Shown in pieces: positions 1 to 8,428 of a stretch of 63,737 nt of DNA; position 1 is the first letter of the stretch, and every line of letters starts with the position of its first letter. The position numbers were made by a program, and so were the translations under genes. The notes beneath the pieces are model-generated. The model was not told where the DNA came from. It saw only the letters and a list, made by a program, of their open reading frames with translations, and made no database searches. The stretch is taken from contig JAURHS010000006.1 in the NCBI GenBank assembly GCA_030833205.1, positions 1 through 63,737 on the forward strand, written 5' to 3'. Source of the DNA: Prosthecobacter sp. Lineage in GTDB: Bacteria > Verrucomicrobiota > Verrucomicrobiia > Verrucomicrobiales > Verrucomicrobiaceae.

Positions 1-323
1 AAAATGGTGTTGAGACTGTGGCCATTGTACTCCCGGCCACTGGGTCCGTGGTGTAACGAGAAGGACATGTCCGTGCGCTTGGTCAGAACGCCAAGCTGAT
101 CAAACAGACGGCAGAGGTGCGGGTAGGTCTGGTGATTGAACACCATGAAACCCGTATCCACCGCAAGCGACTGCCCCTCCTCCTCAAACTCCACGGTGTT
201 GCTGTGGCCGCCGATGCGGGAATCGGCCTCGAACACGGTCACCTCGTGGTGTTGATGCAGAAAGTGGGCGCAGCCCAGACCGGAAATGCCTGAGCCGATG
301 ATGGCGATGCGCTTGGGAGACAT
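1..323 (-). CDS. FAD-dependent amine-oxidase-like protein, N-terminal part
   Basis: The translation begins MSPKRIAIIGSGISGLGCAH, a beta-alpha-beta FAD-binding fold with the GxGxxG glycines near residues 11-16. It continues with an acidic residue ending the second strand (VFEAD), then RIGGHSNT and DTGFMVFN. This is the usual start of the NAD/FAD-binding flavin-containing amine oxidase family that often sits beside DUF1365 and cyclopropane-fatty-acid synthase genes. About 107 codons are inside the window and the rest lies before base 1. The start at 323 is divergent from the dehydrogenase gene at 472. The substrate cannot be told from this fragment. Confidence 0.8.
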   Translation of the reverse strand, partial: MSPKRIAIIGSGISGLGCAHFLHQHHEVTVFEADSRIGGHSNTVEFEEEGQSLAVDTGFMVFNHQTYPHLCRLFDQLGVLTKRTDMSFSLHHGPSGREYNGHSLNTI

Positions 324-471
324 GAACCCCCGATTATCGCCTCAAAACCACTCGTGGATACCAGAGCTTTTGGGCACCCCAACAAAGCCGCCCCAGGGGC
401 CTCAGAACAAAAATACCGAAAGCCGTCCTGACTAGGCTGGCAATTGCCTGCCGCAGGACCAATCCTAGCCG

Positions 472-3400
472 ATGACTCTGCTCCATCTCCTGGTGTTCGT
501 CCTGATGGCCAACGGGCTTGCCGCCGCCGATGGACTCAAGAGCAAAACCACCTATGCCAAGGCCTATGGGGAGACACGCAACGCCGTCAGCGTGGATCCC
601 TCCAAGGATCTGCCGAGACTGCCTGCCGTGGAGCCTTCGAAGGCGGCCTCGACCTGGAAGGTGCGCAGCGGCTTTGAGCTGCGACTTGCCGCCCATGAAC
701 CACAGGTCAGGGACCCCATCGCTCTTTGCTTCGACGAACGCGGTCGAATGTTCGTCTGTGAAATGATTGACTATTCCGAAATGCGGGACTCCAAGCCGCA
801 CTTGGGCCGCATCTCGATGCTCGAGGATCGGGATGGCGATGGCGCCTATGAGACCTCGCGCGTCTTCGCCGATGACCTCCCATGGCCGACGGGACTCTGC
901 TGGGCCAACGGCGCCCTCTTCGTTGGTGCCACGCCTGACATCTGGCGCTTTGAGGATCGCGATGGTGACGGCCGCGCAGAGCGCCGGGAGGTGGTGTACA
1001 CCGGTTTTGGCGCGGGCCTGAAGCTGCTCAATGTGCAGGGACTCATGAACAGCTTCCAATGGGGACAGGACTGTCGCATCCATGTGCTGGCAGGCGGGGG
1101 TAATCGAGGTGAAATCCGCTGCCTCAAGCGCCCGGAACTTGCCGCCGTCGAATTGGGCGGAAGGGATTTTTGGTTTGATCCGGTAACTCTGGAATTCGGC
1201 CTCGAACAAGGGGGCGCTCAGTATGGGATGAGCTTCGACAGTCTGGGCCGCAAGTTCGGCTGCTCCAATTCCGACCATCTTCAGCATTGGTTCTATGATG
1301 ATCGCCTCACCCCCTCGGGTAGCCCCGTCTCCCTTCCTGCGGCGCGTGGCAGCATCGCCGTTGATGGCGGAGCGGCCGAGGTCTTCCGCATCAGCCCTGA
1401 TGAACCCTGGCGCATCATCCGCACCCGCTGGCGTATTGCTGGAGTGGTCAAGGGAGCCGTGGAGGGAGGGGGGCGTGTCAGCGGTTATTTCACCGGGGCC
1501 ACGGGCACCACGATTTACCGCGGCGACGCCTTCGGCCCCGATTTTGCAGACAATAGTTTTACCGGTGACGCCGGGGGGCAGCTGATTCACCGCAAAATCA
1601 TCCGCCGCGCCAAGGACGGCATCCATCTCGAGGGCGAACGCCCCGCTGATGAGCGCGGCTTCGAGTTTGCGGCCAGCAACGACACCTGGGTGCGGGTGGT
1701 AAACTTTGCCAACGCACCCGATGGCTGCCTGCTGGTCTGCGACATGTACCGTGAAGTCATTGAGCATCCCTGGAGCATTCCCGATGAGATCAAACAGCAC
1801 CTCGACCTCAATCAAGGCAACGATCGCGGTCGCATCTGGCGCATCACCCCGAAGTCCGGCGTGCCAAGGCTGGGCAGGCCCGTGGAACTCCATCGCAGTG
1901 ATGTGGCCTCGTTGATTGCCACATTGAGCCATGGCAACGGCTGGCATCGCGACACCGCCCAACGACTTTTGGCTGAGCGAGTGGGGCAATGGAAGGCCTC
2001 GGATCTCGCGCCTTTGCTGAGTCAAGCCAAGCCTGCGCCAGCGCTGCTTGCCTTGGGCCTGTTGGACCACTGCCAGCGCCTTGAGGACCGCCATCTTCAA
2101 ACCGCATTGGACCACCCCGATGAGTCCGTGGTGGAGCGCGCCATGATCCTGGCCGCCACCAGCAAGCCTGCAAGACCGCAGAACCTCAGCGCTGTCATTC
2201 AGCGCCGCAACCCTCGTTTGGATTACATCGCCGCACTTGCCTTGCCACGGTTGAGCCCAACCTCTGAGACACTCGCCCTGCAGCGCACGCTCATTGAGCG
2301 CAGCGCACCTGGCAGTCTCGGCATGCAGGCAGTGCTGGCCGCGGCGGGCGACAGTGCTGCGGCCCTGCTCGATTCGCTTGGGGTGGCTCACCCGGCTGCA
2401 CCTTCGCTGCTTGAGATTCTCGCCTCCAAAGAATCGCCGGACCAGCTTCGGTCTCGTCTCACAGCGCTGGTGGACCCTGCGATCAACCCAGCGCAGCGTC
2501 TCGAGGGATTGCTCGCCATGAACCGTGCGATGGGCAGCCGAAGGCTGACCCTCACCAACCTCGATGAGTCCAAACGGATGCACCCCTTGTTCACCTCGGC
2601 AGCCGCTCTGGTTGCTGATGCCAAAGCCGCCACTGCGCAGCGCGTGATGGCCCTGCGTTTGTTGGCCCTTGCCCCAGCAGATCTGAGTGGACACGCTCTG
2701 GACAAGGCGCTTTCCAGGGGCAGCCCTGCCGAGGTTCAAATCGCAGGCATCGAGGCCGCCGCCTCATCGCTGGGGGCTGCGGCAACCCAGCGGCTGCTGG
2801 CAAAGTGGGGAGGGTTGTTGCCTGCGGCAAGAACGGCCACGCTTGAGCGCTTGATTGAAAAACCTCAGGACACCCGACAATTGCTCAATGCCATGTTGAG
2901 CGCAGGAGCCGATGCTCCCAAGCCCTCAGACTTGCCCGCAAGTCTGGTGCAGACTCTCGTCGCCAGTCGCGACGCCACGCTGGCTGCGCTGGCCCGCAAG
3001 GCTCTCAAGGAGGTCATCCCACCCTCCCGAGCCGAGGTCATGGCGACCTTTCAATCGGCAACCAGCCTCGCGGGTGACGCCAAGGCAGGCGCTCTGCATT
3101 ACCAGTCACGCTGCATGGCCTGCCACAGGGCCAATGGGATGGGTATCGAAGTCGGGCCCCCACTTGCCACGGTCAAGACCAAGGGCCGCGATGCCCTGCT
3201 CACTGCCATTCTTGAACCCCACAAGGAGGTGGCCTCAGCCTACATCGCCTACGAGGTCAATACCCAGGATGGTCGCAGCCTTCAGGGCATCATTGCCTCT
3301 GATGATCAACAAGGCATGACCATCCGAATGATGGGTGGAGTCAACCTTACGCTGCCCCGCAACCAAATTCGTGGCAGCCGTTCCTCGGGCAAAAGTTTGA

Positions 3401-3477
3401 TGCCCGAGGGTCTTGAGGCTGGACTCAAGCCCCAGGACATGGCGGACTTGCTCTCCTTCATCGAATCCGCCAACTAA
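472..3477 (+). CDS. PVC-type membrane-bound dehydrogenase with HEAT-like repeats and C-terminal cytochrome c
   Basis: This is a secreted protein of 1001 residues with a short signal peptide (residues 1-19, ending GLAAA). Residues about 45-460 match the beta-propeller 'membrane-bound dehydrogenase' domain of Planctomycetes and Verrucomicrobia: FDERGRMFVCEM, DRDGDGxxE repeats, and NDTWVRVVNFANAPDG. A helical HEAT-like region follows, about 480-860. A single haem site CMACH lies at residues 881-885, with a later SLMPEGLEAGL segment that probably carries the axial methionine. The family is thought to oxidise sugars or alcohols in the periplasm and pass electrons to its own haem; the substrate is not known. 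The Gfo/Idh gene follows after 11 bases, so co-transcription is likely. Confidence 0.88.
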   Translation: MTLLHLLVFVLMANGLAAADGLKSKTTYAKAYGETRNAVSVDPSKDLPRLPAVEPSKAASTWKVRSGFELRLAAHEPQVRDPIALCFDERGRMFVCEMIDYSEMRDSKPHLGRISMLEDRDGDGAYETSRVFADDLPWPTGLCWANGALFVGATPDIWRFEDRDGDGRAERREVVYTGFGAGLKLLNVQGLMNSFQWGQDCRIHVLAGGGNRGEIRCLKRPELAAVELGGRDFWFDPVTLEFGLEQGGAQYGMSFDSLGRKFGCSNSDHLQHWFYDDRLTPSGSPVSLPAARGSIAVDGGAAEVFRISPDEPWRIIRTRWRIAGVVKGAVEGGGRVSGYFTGATGTTIYRGDAFGPDFADNSFTGDAGGQLIHRKIIRRAKDGIHLEGERPADERGFEFAASNDTWVRVVNFANAPDGCLLVCDMYREVIEHPWSIPDEIKQHLDLNQGNDRGRIWRITPKSGVPRLGRPVELHRSDVASLIATLSHGNGWHRDTAQRLLAERVGQWKASDLAPLLSQAKPAPALLALGLLDHCQRLEDRHLQTALDHPDESVVERAMILAATSKPARPQNLSAVIQRRNPRLDYIAALALPRLSPTSETLALQRTLIERSAPGSLGMQAVLAAAGDSAAALLDSLGVAHPAAPSLLEILASKESPDQLRSRLTALVDPAINPAQRLEGLLAMNRAMGSRRLTLTNLDESKRMHPLFTSAAALVADAKAATAQRVMALRLLALAPADLSGHALDKALSRGSPAEVQIAGIEAAASSLGAAATQRLLAKWGGLLPAARTATLERLIEKPQDTRQLLNAMLSAGADAPKPSDLPASLVQTLVASRDATLAALARKALKEVIPPSRAEVMATFQSATSLAGDAKAGALHYQSRCMACHRANGMGIEVGPPLATVKTKGRDALLTAILEPHKEVASAYIAYEVNTQDGRSLQGIIASDDQQGMTIRMMGGVNLTLPRNQIRGSRSSGKSLMPEGLEAGLKPQDMADLLSFIESAN

Positions 3478-3488
3478 ACGCTTCTCCC

Positions 3489-4763
3489 ATGTCTGAAAGA
3501 CCCGTCATTCAAATCGCCTTGGTCGGCGCCGGCATGTTCGGCGGCGATGTCCATCTGCGCGCCTATGCCGACCTGCAGCGCTTCGGCATCGCAGGCCAAC
3601 TGGCCCGCGTCGGCCTCGACTCTCACAGCCGCGCGCTTGCTGAAGTGGATTTTGATCTGGTGGCAGTGGCCACCCGCTCAGAGGCCAGCGCCCGCAAATC
3701 TGCCCAGGCCTTCGAGGACATCACCGGGCGCCGCCCCCGTTGCTACCACGGTGACGAGCCCTGGGAGGCGATTCTCAGGGACTTCCCCAATCTCGATGTG
3801 CTGGCCGTGGCCACCCCAGACCATCTGCACACCCAACCCATCCTCGCCGCGCTCAAGCGTGGAGTTCATGTTCTGACTGAGAAACCCATGTGCCTGACGC
3901 TCAGTGAGGCCGACGCCATCATTGAGGCCGCTGCCGTCGCCAATCGCATTGTGGGGGTTGACATGCACAAGCGCTACGATCCCGATCATCTTCGCATTCG
4001 CGATGATCTCACCCGCCGCGTTGGCGACCCCCTCTATGGCACGGCCTACCTTGAGGAGCCCTTGGAGGTTTCCACCAGCACCTTCAAATGGGTGGAGCAG
4101 AGTGATCCCTTCAGCTATGTCGGGCCACACTGGACCGACCTGATCTGGAGCTACTACCGCTCCAAGCCTGTCAGCCTCACCGCCGTGGGCCAGAAACGGC
4201 GCCTGCTGCGTCAAGGCATCAACGCCTTCGATGCCGTGCAGGTGCGGGTGGACTATGCCAACGGCATGTCCATCAATTACCACAACAACTGGATCACCCC
4301 GGCAGATTTCGAGGCGCCCGTCAATCAGGGCCACGAAATTGTCGGAGCCGATGGAAAGGTGGAAAGCGATCAGCAGTACCGCGGTCTTCGGTGGTGGAAT
4401 GCCGGCGGTGGATCGCGCACCAGCAACAACCACTTCACCAGGGATGTGCTGCGACCCGATGGCAGCAAGGCCTATGTCGGCTATGGCGTTGACAGCCTGA
4501 TTGTTGCCTTGGTGGCGATTGCCGAGGTGAAGTTTCACCAGGCAAGCCGCGAGGCAGTGGCCCATCTTTACCCGACCGCGGAGGACGCCCGCATCACCTG
4601 CGCCATCGTGGAGGCAGCCGCCCGCGTGCGGGACCTCAACTATGAAAGCATGCAGCGCGGTCTCGGTGCAACGGCAAGTGCACGCTTCGGCGACGACGGC
4701 ATTGTGGTTCACGCGCCGGAGGCCGCAACCAAGCTGCAGCGCATCTATGAGCGACCGCTCTAG
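3489..4763 (+). CDS. Gfo/Idh/MocA family NAD(P)-dependent oxidoreductase
   Basis: A 424-residue enzyme with an N-terminal Rossmann fold (ALVGAGMFGG, glycines at about 13-18). The family signature follows: VATPDHLHTQ, then EKPMCLT, whose lysine is the conserved EKP residue. The C-terminal alpha/beta domain includes GVDMHKRYDP and an open face for substrate. Members oxidise or epimerise sugars and cyclitols in the cytoplasm. No signal peptide is present, unlike many PVC paralogues. It lies 11 bases after the membrane-bound dehydrogenase, which suggests the two act on related carbohydrate intermediates; that link is inferred. The exact substrate cannot be assigned. Confidence 0.88.
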   Translation: MSERPVIQIALVGAGMFGGDVHLRAYADLQRFGIAGQLARVGLDSHSRALAEVDFDLVAVATRSEASARKSAQAFEDITGRRPRCYHGDEPWEAILRDFPNLDVLAVATPDHLHTQPILAALKRGVHVLTEKPMCLTLSEADAIIEAAAVANRIVGVDMHKRYDPDHLRIRDDLTRRVGDPLYGTAYLEEPLEVSTSTFKWVEQSDPFSYVGPHWTDLIWSYYRSKPVSLTAVGQKRRLLRQGINAFDAVQVRVDYANGMSINYHNNWITPADFEAPVNQGHEIVGADGKVESDQQYRGLRWWNAGGGSRTSNNHFTRDVLRPDGSKAYVGYGVDSLIVALVAIAEVKFHQASREAVAHLYPTAEDARITCAIVEAAARVRDLNYESMQRGLGATASARFGDDGIVVHAPEAATKLQRIYERPL

Positions 4764-4780
4764 GCTGCAACCAGCGCAAG

Positions 4781-4811
4781 AAAAAGGGGTGCCTGGTAAC
4801 CCGGGCACCCC
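4781..4811 (-). terminator. Rho-independent terminator after pilT
   Basis: Read on the minus strand, an 8-bp perfect stem GGGGTGCC/GGCACCCC (4811-4804 with 4793-4786) encloses a 10-base loop and is followed directly by five T (4785-4781). It lies 23 bases past the pilT stop and in the convergent gap with the Gfo/Idh gene, so it would end the operon running from 8275 to 4834. Confidence 0.8.
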
Positions 4812-4833
4812 AGAGGCCTAGGACCGCTGCAAA

Positions 4834-5946
4834 TCAGCCTGCCTTCTTCTTTTCCTCGCCCCCGCCGGCGTTGGCAATCGCCTGCTCCTCTGGCGGAAGG
4901 AAGGCCTTGAATCGTCCCTTGTCGATGGCCTTCATGTAAGCCTCCATGGGGCTGACGAATCCATCGCGCAGTTTCTGCCAGATGCTCTCATCCATGAACT
5001 GCATGCCCTGTGCCTTGCCACCAATGATCACATCGTAGAGCTTCTGGGTGGCGCCCTCACGGATGATTGAAGCCACCGCAGCCGTGGAGATCATGATCTC
5101 GTTGACGGCAACGCGTCCCTTGCCATCCGCCTTCTTCATCAGCAACTGAGCAACCACCCCCTTGAGCGAGGAGGCCAACATGGTTCGCACCTGACTCTGC
5201 TGCTCCGCAGGGAACACATCAATGATACGGTCAACCGTCTTGCGGGCATTGTTGGTGTGCAGAGTTCCAAAGACCAGCAGACCGGTTTCAGCAGCAGTCA
5301 GCGCAAGCGAGATGGTTTCCAGGTCGCGCATTTCCCCCACCAGCACGATGTCCGCATCCTGCCGCAATGCGGCGCGCAGACCGTCGGCGAAACTCGGCGT
5401 TTGGATTGGCACCTCACGCTGGGTGATGATGCTCTGCTTGTTGCGGTGAACAAACTCGATGGGCTCCTCGATGGTGATGATGTGCCGACGGAAGTTGGTG
5501 TTGATGTAATCCAGCAAGGCCGCAAGCGTGGTGGACTTGCCTGAACCCGTCGGGCCGGTCACCAGCACCAACCCACCTCGCAGATTGCCGAACTCCTTGA
5601 CTACGGGTGGAATCCCAAGCTGCTCAAGACTGGCAATCTTGGTGGGAATGATACGAAACACGCAGGCCAGGCCGTTCTGCTGCTTGAGGTAGTTGCAGCG
5701 GAAACGGTGCTCCGCGTCCATCTCATAGGCAAAGTCGAGGTCGCCGCGCTCAAGATAGCGCTGCCAACTCTTCTCGTCGCAGATCTCGCTCATCATCGAG
5801 ACCATCACCTCAGAGGTCAGGATCTCGTCGGAGATGGCCCGGATGCTTCCGTGAACGCGAACCTTCGGCGGTTGCCCCTCTGAGAGGTGAAGATCTGACC
5901 CCCCCATTTCAATGAGGGTGTGAAAAAGTTGATCAATGACAGCCAT
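4834..5946 (-). CDS. pilT: Type IV pilus retraction ATPase PilT
   Basis: A 370-residue hexameric AAA-type secretion ATPase that powers pilus disassembly from the cytoplasmic face of the inner membrane. The N-terminal PAS-like domain contains GGSDLHLSEG. The Walker A motif GPTGSGKST is at about 131-139, the Asp box IITIEEPIEF at about 156-165, Walker B ending VLVGEMRD at 201-208, and the His box TGLLVFGTLH at 221-230. The C-terminal ASIIREGATQKLYDVI segment is the PilT-type helix that contacts the next subunit. It is the last gene of a five-gene minus-strand operon and follows a second PilT-like gene after 47 bases. No other pilus genes are in the window. Confidence 0.93.
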   Translation of the reverse strand: MAVIDQLFHTLIEMGGSDLHLSEGQPPKVRVHGSIRAISDEILTSEVMVSMMSEICDEKSWQRYLERGDLDFAYEMDAEHRFRCNYLKQQNGLACVFRIIPTKIASLEQLGIPPVVKEFGNLRGGLVLVTGPTGSGKSTTLAALLDYINTNFRRHIITIEEPIEFVHRNKQSIITQREVPIQTPSFADGLRAALRQDADIVLVGEMRDLETISLALTAAETGLLVFGTLHTNNARKTVDRIIDVFPAEQQSQVRTMLASSLKGVVAQLLMKKADGKGRVAVNEIMISTAAVASIIREGATQKLYDVIIGGKAQGMQFMDESIWQKLRDGFVSPMEAYMKAIDKGRFKAFLPPEEQAIANAGGGEEKKKAG

Positions 5947-5993
5947 GGCTTGGTGGGGAGTAAAGTGTGGGTTTCAATGCTGACAGGAAGGAC

Positions 5994-7106
5994 TCACTGA
6001 CCAAAGAATGCCCTCATCTGCTGTTTGTCCTCGGCGCGACTTTCGCACTCCTGCCGAGAAATCGTTCCGGCGCTGTAAAGGGCGCGCAGGGAGTCGTCCA
6101 TGGTAATCATGCCGACATTCTTGCCAGTCTGCATGACACCGGCGAGCATGAAGGTCTTGCCATCTCGAATGCAGGCGGCAACCGCAGGGGTATTGACCAG
6201 CACCTCAAGCGCCATGACGCGACCATTGCCGTCGGTTCTGGGAATCAATTGCTGAGAGATGATGCCGCGCAGGGACTCCGAGACCATGATGCGGATCTGA
6301 TCGCGTTGATCGGGGGGAAACACATCCAACACACGGTCGAGGGTGCGGGCAGAGTTGCCAGTGTGCAGTGTGCCAAGAACCAAGTGCCCCGTCTCCGCTG
6401 CCGTGATGGCCAAGGAAATGGTCTCCAGATCGCGCATTTCCCCAACCATGATCACATCGGGGTCCTCGCGCAGCGCGCCGCGCAGTGCGGCGGCGAAGGA
6501 TTGCGTGTGAGTGCCAACCTCTCGTTGATTGACATGGCAGCCCTTGGGCTCAATGACATACTCGATGGGCTCCTCCAGGGTGATGATGTGGTCCTGGCGC
6601 TCGGCGTTGATTGCATCCACCAGAGCCGCAAGCGTTGTGGACTTGCCGCAACCCACGGGGCCCGTGACGAGAATGAGGCCGTTGTGGTAGCGCAACAGGG
6701 TGCGCACGGTGTCAGGCAGTTGCAGCTCTTCGATGCTGCGAAGGTGCGCGCTGATCACCCGGAAGGTGATGTCAATGCCCAGGCGCTGCTGCACCACCGA
6801 GGCGCGAAAGCGCCCGAAATCCGTCTGGTAGGCGAAATCCACATCGCCCTTCTCGTGCAGACGCTTGAGCTGCTCCGCAGTCAGGAACCCCTCGGCGAGG
6901 CGGCGCGTATCCTCAGCGCTGAGAATGTCCCCATTGTCCCAAATGGGACCCAGGGTCCCGAAGCGCCGCCAGATGGGCTGACATGCTGTTGCGAGATGCA
7001 GATCGGAGGCATCATACTGGATGCAAAATTGCAGGTAATCATCAACCGAGCCGAGAACGGCCACGGTTTCCTGAACGACGGCAATGGCTTCGACTTCTTC
7101 AGACAT
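5994..7106 (-). CDS. PilT/PilU-like retraction ATPase
   Basis: A second PilT-family ATPase of 370 residues, the same length as its neighbour. It has ASDLHLAT in the N-terminal domain, Walker A GPVGCGKST at 149-157, IITLEEPIEYV, VIMVGEMRDLETIS and TGHLVLGTLHT. It is clearly diverged from the downstream pilT (for example VGCGKS against TGSGKS), so it is likely the accessory retraction ATPase in the role of PilU; that assignment is inferred from pairing. I chose the start at 7106 (MSEEVEAI) because upstream codons in the same frame lie inside the preceding gene and do not resemble the family. It overlaps that gene's stop by 8 bases, which implies translational coupling. Confidence 0.88.
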   Translation of the reverse strand: MSEEVEAIAVVQETVAVLGSVDDYLQFCIQYDASDLHLATACQPIWRRFGTLGPIWDNGDILSAEDTRRLAEGFLTAEQLKRLHEKGDVDFAYQTDFGRFRASVVQQRLGIDITFRVISAHLRSIEELQLPDTVRTLLRYHNGLILVTGPVGCGKSTTLAALVDAINAERQDHIITLEEPIEYVIEPKGCHVNQREVGTHTQSFAAALRGALREDPDVIMVGEMRDLETISLAITAAETGHLVLGTLHTGNSARTLDRVLDVFPPDQRDQIRIMVSESLRGIISQQLIPRTDGNGRVMALEVLVNTPAVAACIRDGKTFMLAGVMQTGKNVGMITMDDSLRALYSAGTISRQECESRAEDKQQMRAFFGQ

Positions 7107-7518
7107 GAGGGTTGGAGGGATCGTTGGGGGGAGAGACGGATGAGGTGGTGCGATCCTGCGGTGACGACTTGGCCGCCCCGCGCTGAGCACGCTGGGCCGC
7201 CCATTGGGCAAGCAGGCTGGCACCCTGAGCGAGAGCCTCCCTTCGCAGCGCATGGAAGGCAGGTCCCATCAGCAGGGCAAACAGACCCTTTTTTTGACCA
7301 CTTGGCACGGCCTTGTCACGACTTAAATTTGCGGCTTCAGGGGCCTTCAGAAGGCGCGACAACAGCAGTCCGGCCGAGCCACCCAACGCCGCCCACACTC
7401 CGGGGTGCTCACGCAAACTCTGAGCCACCCAGGCTTTGGGGTTGGAGCGCTGAAGCTCCCGCCGAAGGGCCAGGCGGGCGCGCTCGAGGTCGCGAATGGC
7501 CAACTCCTTCTCAGTCAT
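7099..7518 (-). CDS. Small hypothetical protein of a YqjDE-like cluster (YqjK position)
   Basis: A 139-residue protein starting MTEKELAIRDLERARLAL, a charged amphipathic helix, followed by a short hydrophobic stretch (WAALGGSAGLLLSRLL, about 44-59) and an alanine/glutamine-rich helix (LAQGASLLAQWAAQRAQ). I do not recognise a defined domain. It takes the third position after YqjD- and YqjE-like genes, the place of yqjK in Escherichia coli, and the helical, membrane-associated character agrees. It overlaps the yqjE-like gene by 8 bases and the following ATPase gene by 8 bases, so it is probably translationally coupled on both sides. Confidence 0.65.
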   Translation of the reverse strand: MTEKELAIRDLERARLALRRELQRSNPKAWVAQSLREHPGVWAALGGSAGLLLSRLLKAPEAANLSRDKAVPSGQKKGLFALLMGPAFHALRREALAQGASLLAQWAAQRAQRGAAKSSPQDRTTSSVSPPNDPSNPHV

Positions 7519-7900
7519 GATCTTGGGGGTCTGGGCTGAGGCAGGCGTGATCCTCCTTGAGTTGGCGCCTGGTTTCTTCAAATCCCTTGAGGCGTCCCAA
7601 CTGGCGGCGCACTCGGGAGAGAATCCAGCACCCCACGGCGGCATGAAGCAACCCCAAAACCAGAGCTCCGTTGGCCCAATGCCCGCCACCGAAGCGAACC
7701 CAGATCACGAGCGCAGAGGCCAAAAGCAGAGCATAGGCCAGAACCACCATCGCCAAACCGATCAGCCCCCAGGTCAGGGCAAGAAGCAGCCCCCTGCCCG
7801 CATCTTTGGCCTCAACCTCAAGCAAGGCCAGCCTCGCCTGAGCGTAGTCCGCAAGGGCGGCGGCAAGGGCCCGTGGGCGCGGCCAGAAGGAAAATGCCAT
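7511..7900 (-). CDS. Phage-holin-family membrane protein (YqjE-like)
   Basis: A 129-residue inner-membrane protein. An N-terminal amphipathic helix (ALADYAQARLALLEVEAKD) precedes two long transmembrane segments (about 39-66 and 75-95), and the tail is charged. This layout is that of the 'phage holin, superfamily III/Holin-X' (YqjE, DUF1469) family, whose members are chromosomal and not phage genes. It sits between a DUF883-like gene and a small helical gene, the yqjD-yqjE-yqjK order. Its role is unknown; in enterobacteria the cluster is stress-associated. Confidence 0.75.
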   Translation of the reverse strand: MAFSFWPRPRALAAALADYAQARLALLEVEAKDAGRGLLLALTWGLIGLAMVVLAYALLLASALVIWVRFGGGHWANGALVLGLLHAAVGCWILSRVRRQLGRLKGFEETRRQLKEDHACLSPDPQDHD

Positions 7901-7930
7901 GACTCAGACGAAGGACCAAGGTTGCAAGAC

Positions 7931-8275
7931 TCAACGACGCAGCAACAAGCCAATCACCAAGCCCACGCCGAAGGCCGTGTAGAGCGCCTTGCGGGGCTTC
8001 TCCCTTGCCAGTGATTCTGCCTCCTGCATGAACTGTTCGTACTGATCAACAGCCTGCTTGAGCGCATCCCCGGCAAAATCGCGCAACTCGTCGCTGTGCT
8101 CATGCAATCCCTCACGCAGTTCTGCGGCGCGCTGCGCAGCGGAGGCTTTCAAGTCGGAAGCCTTTTGCGAGGCTGCGTCGCGCCACTGACCAGCCGTGCG
8201 ACGCACACTCTCCCGCGCGGTTTGCAAAGACTCTGCCACGGGCGCAAGGGGGTGGCTGGGGGTGGGCTCGCTCAT
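7931..8275 (-). CDS. DUF883/YqjD-like membrane-anchored helical protein
   Basis: A 114-residue protein that is almost wholly helical (AAELREGLHEHSDELRDFAG), followed by REKPRKALYTAFGVGLVIGLLLRR, a C-terminal transmembrane anchor with the arginine-rich end typical of the ElaB/YqjD/DUF883 family. In E. coli YqjD binds ribosomes at the inner membrane in stationary phase; carrying that role over here is inference. The start at 8275 (MSEPTPSH) was chosen because the longer frame to 8329 adds only a low-complexity arginine stretch. First gene of the operon that ends with pilT. Confidence 0.75.
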   Translation of the reverse strand: MSEPTPSHPLAPVAESLQTARESVRRTAGQWRDAASQKASDLKASAAQRAAELREGLHEHSDELRDFAGDALKQAVDQYEQFMQEAESLAREKPRKALYTAFGVGLVIGLLLRR

Positions 8276-8428
8276 GGGTGAATGGATTAACGGAAGTGAA
8301 AGATAGCGCCAGCGCCAGTGCCGCGCCACAGAAAAAGCCTGAACCCTCCCTCAAAAAAACAAGCCCTAAGCAAGGCCAGCCAAGCCCCATTTAAACCCCT
8401 CAGCAACAGCGAACTGAACATCGCCCCC

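Noticed and set aside
334..2739. 801-codon open frame on the minus strand
   Set aside because: It lies wholly opposite the dehydrogenase gene, has no family-like motif, and arises from GC-rich codon bias.
5967..7520. 517-codon plus-strand frame opposite the PilT-like gene
   Set aside because: The minus strand encodes a complete ATPase with all motifs; the plus frame is low-complexity and histidine/glutamine-rich.
8340..8390. Terminator after rluA (T run near 8353-8359 on the minus strand)
   Set aside because: A seven-base T run is present but the preceding bases form no clean stem.
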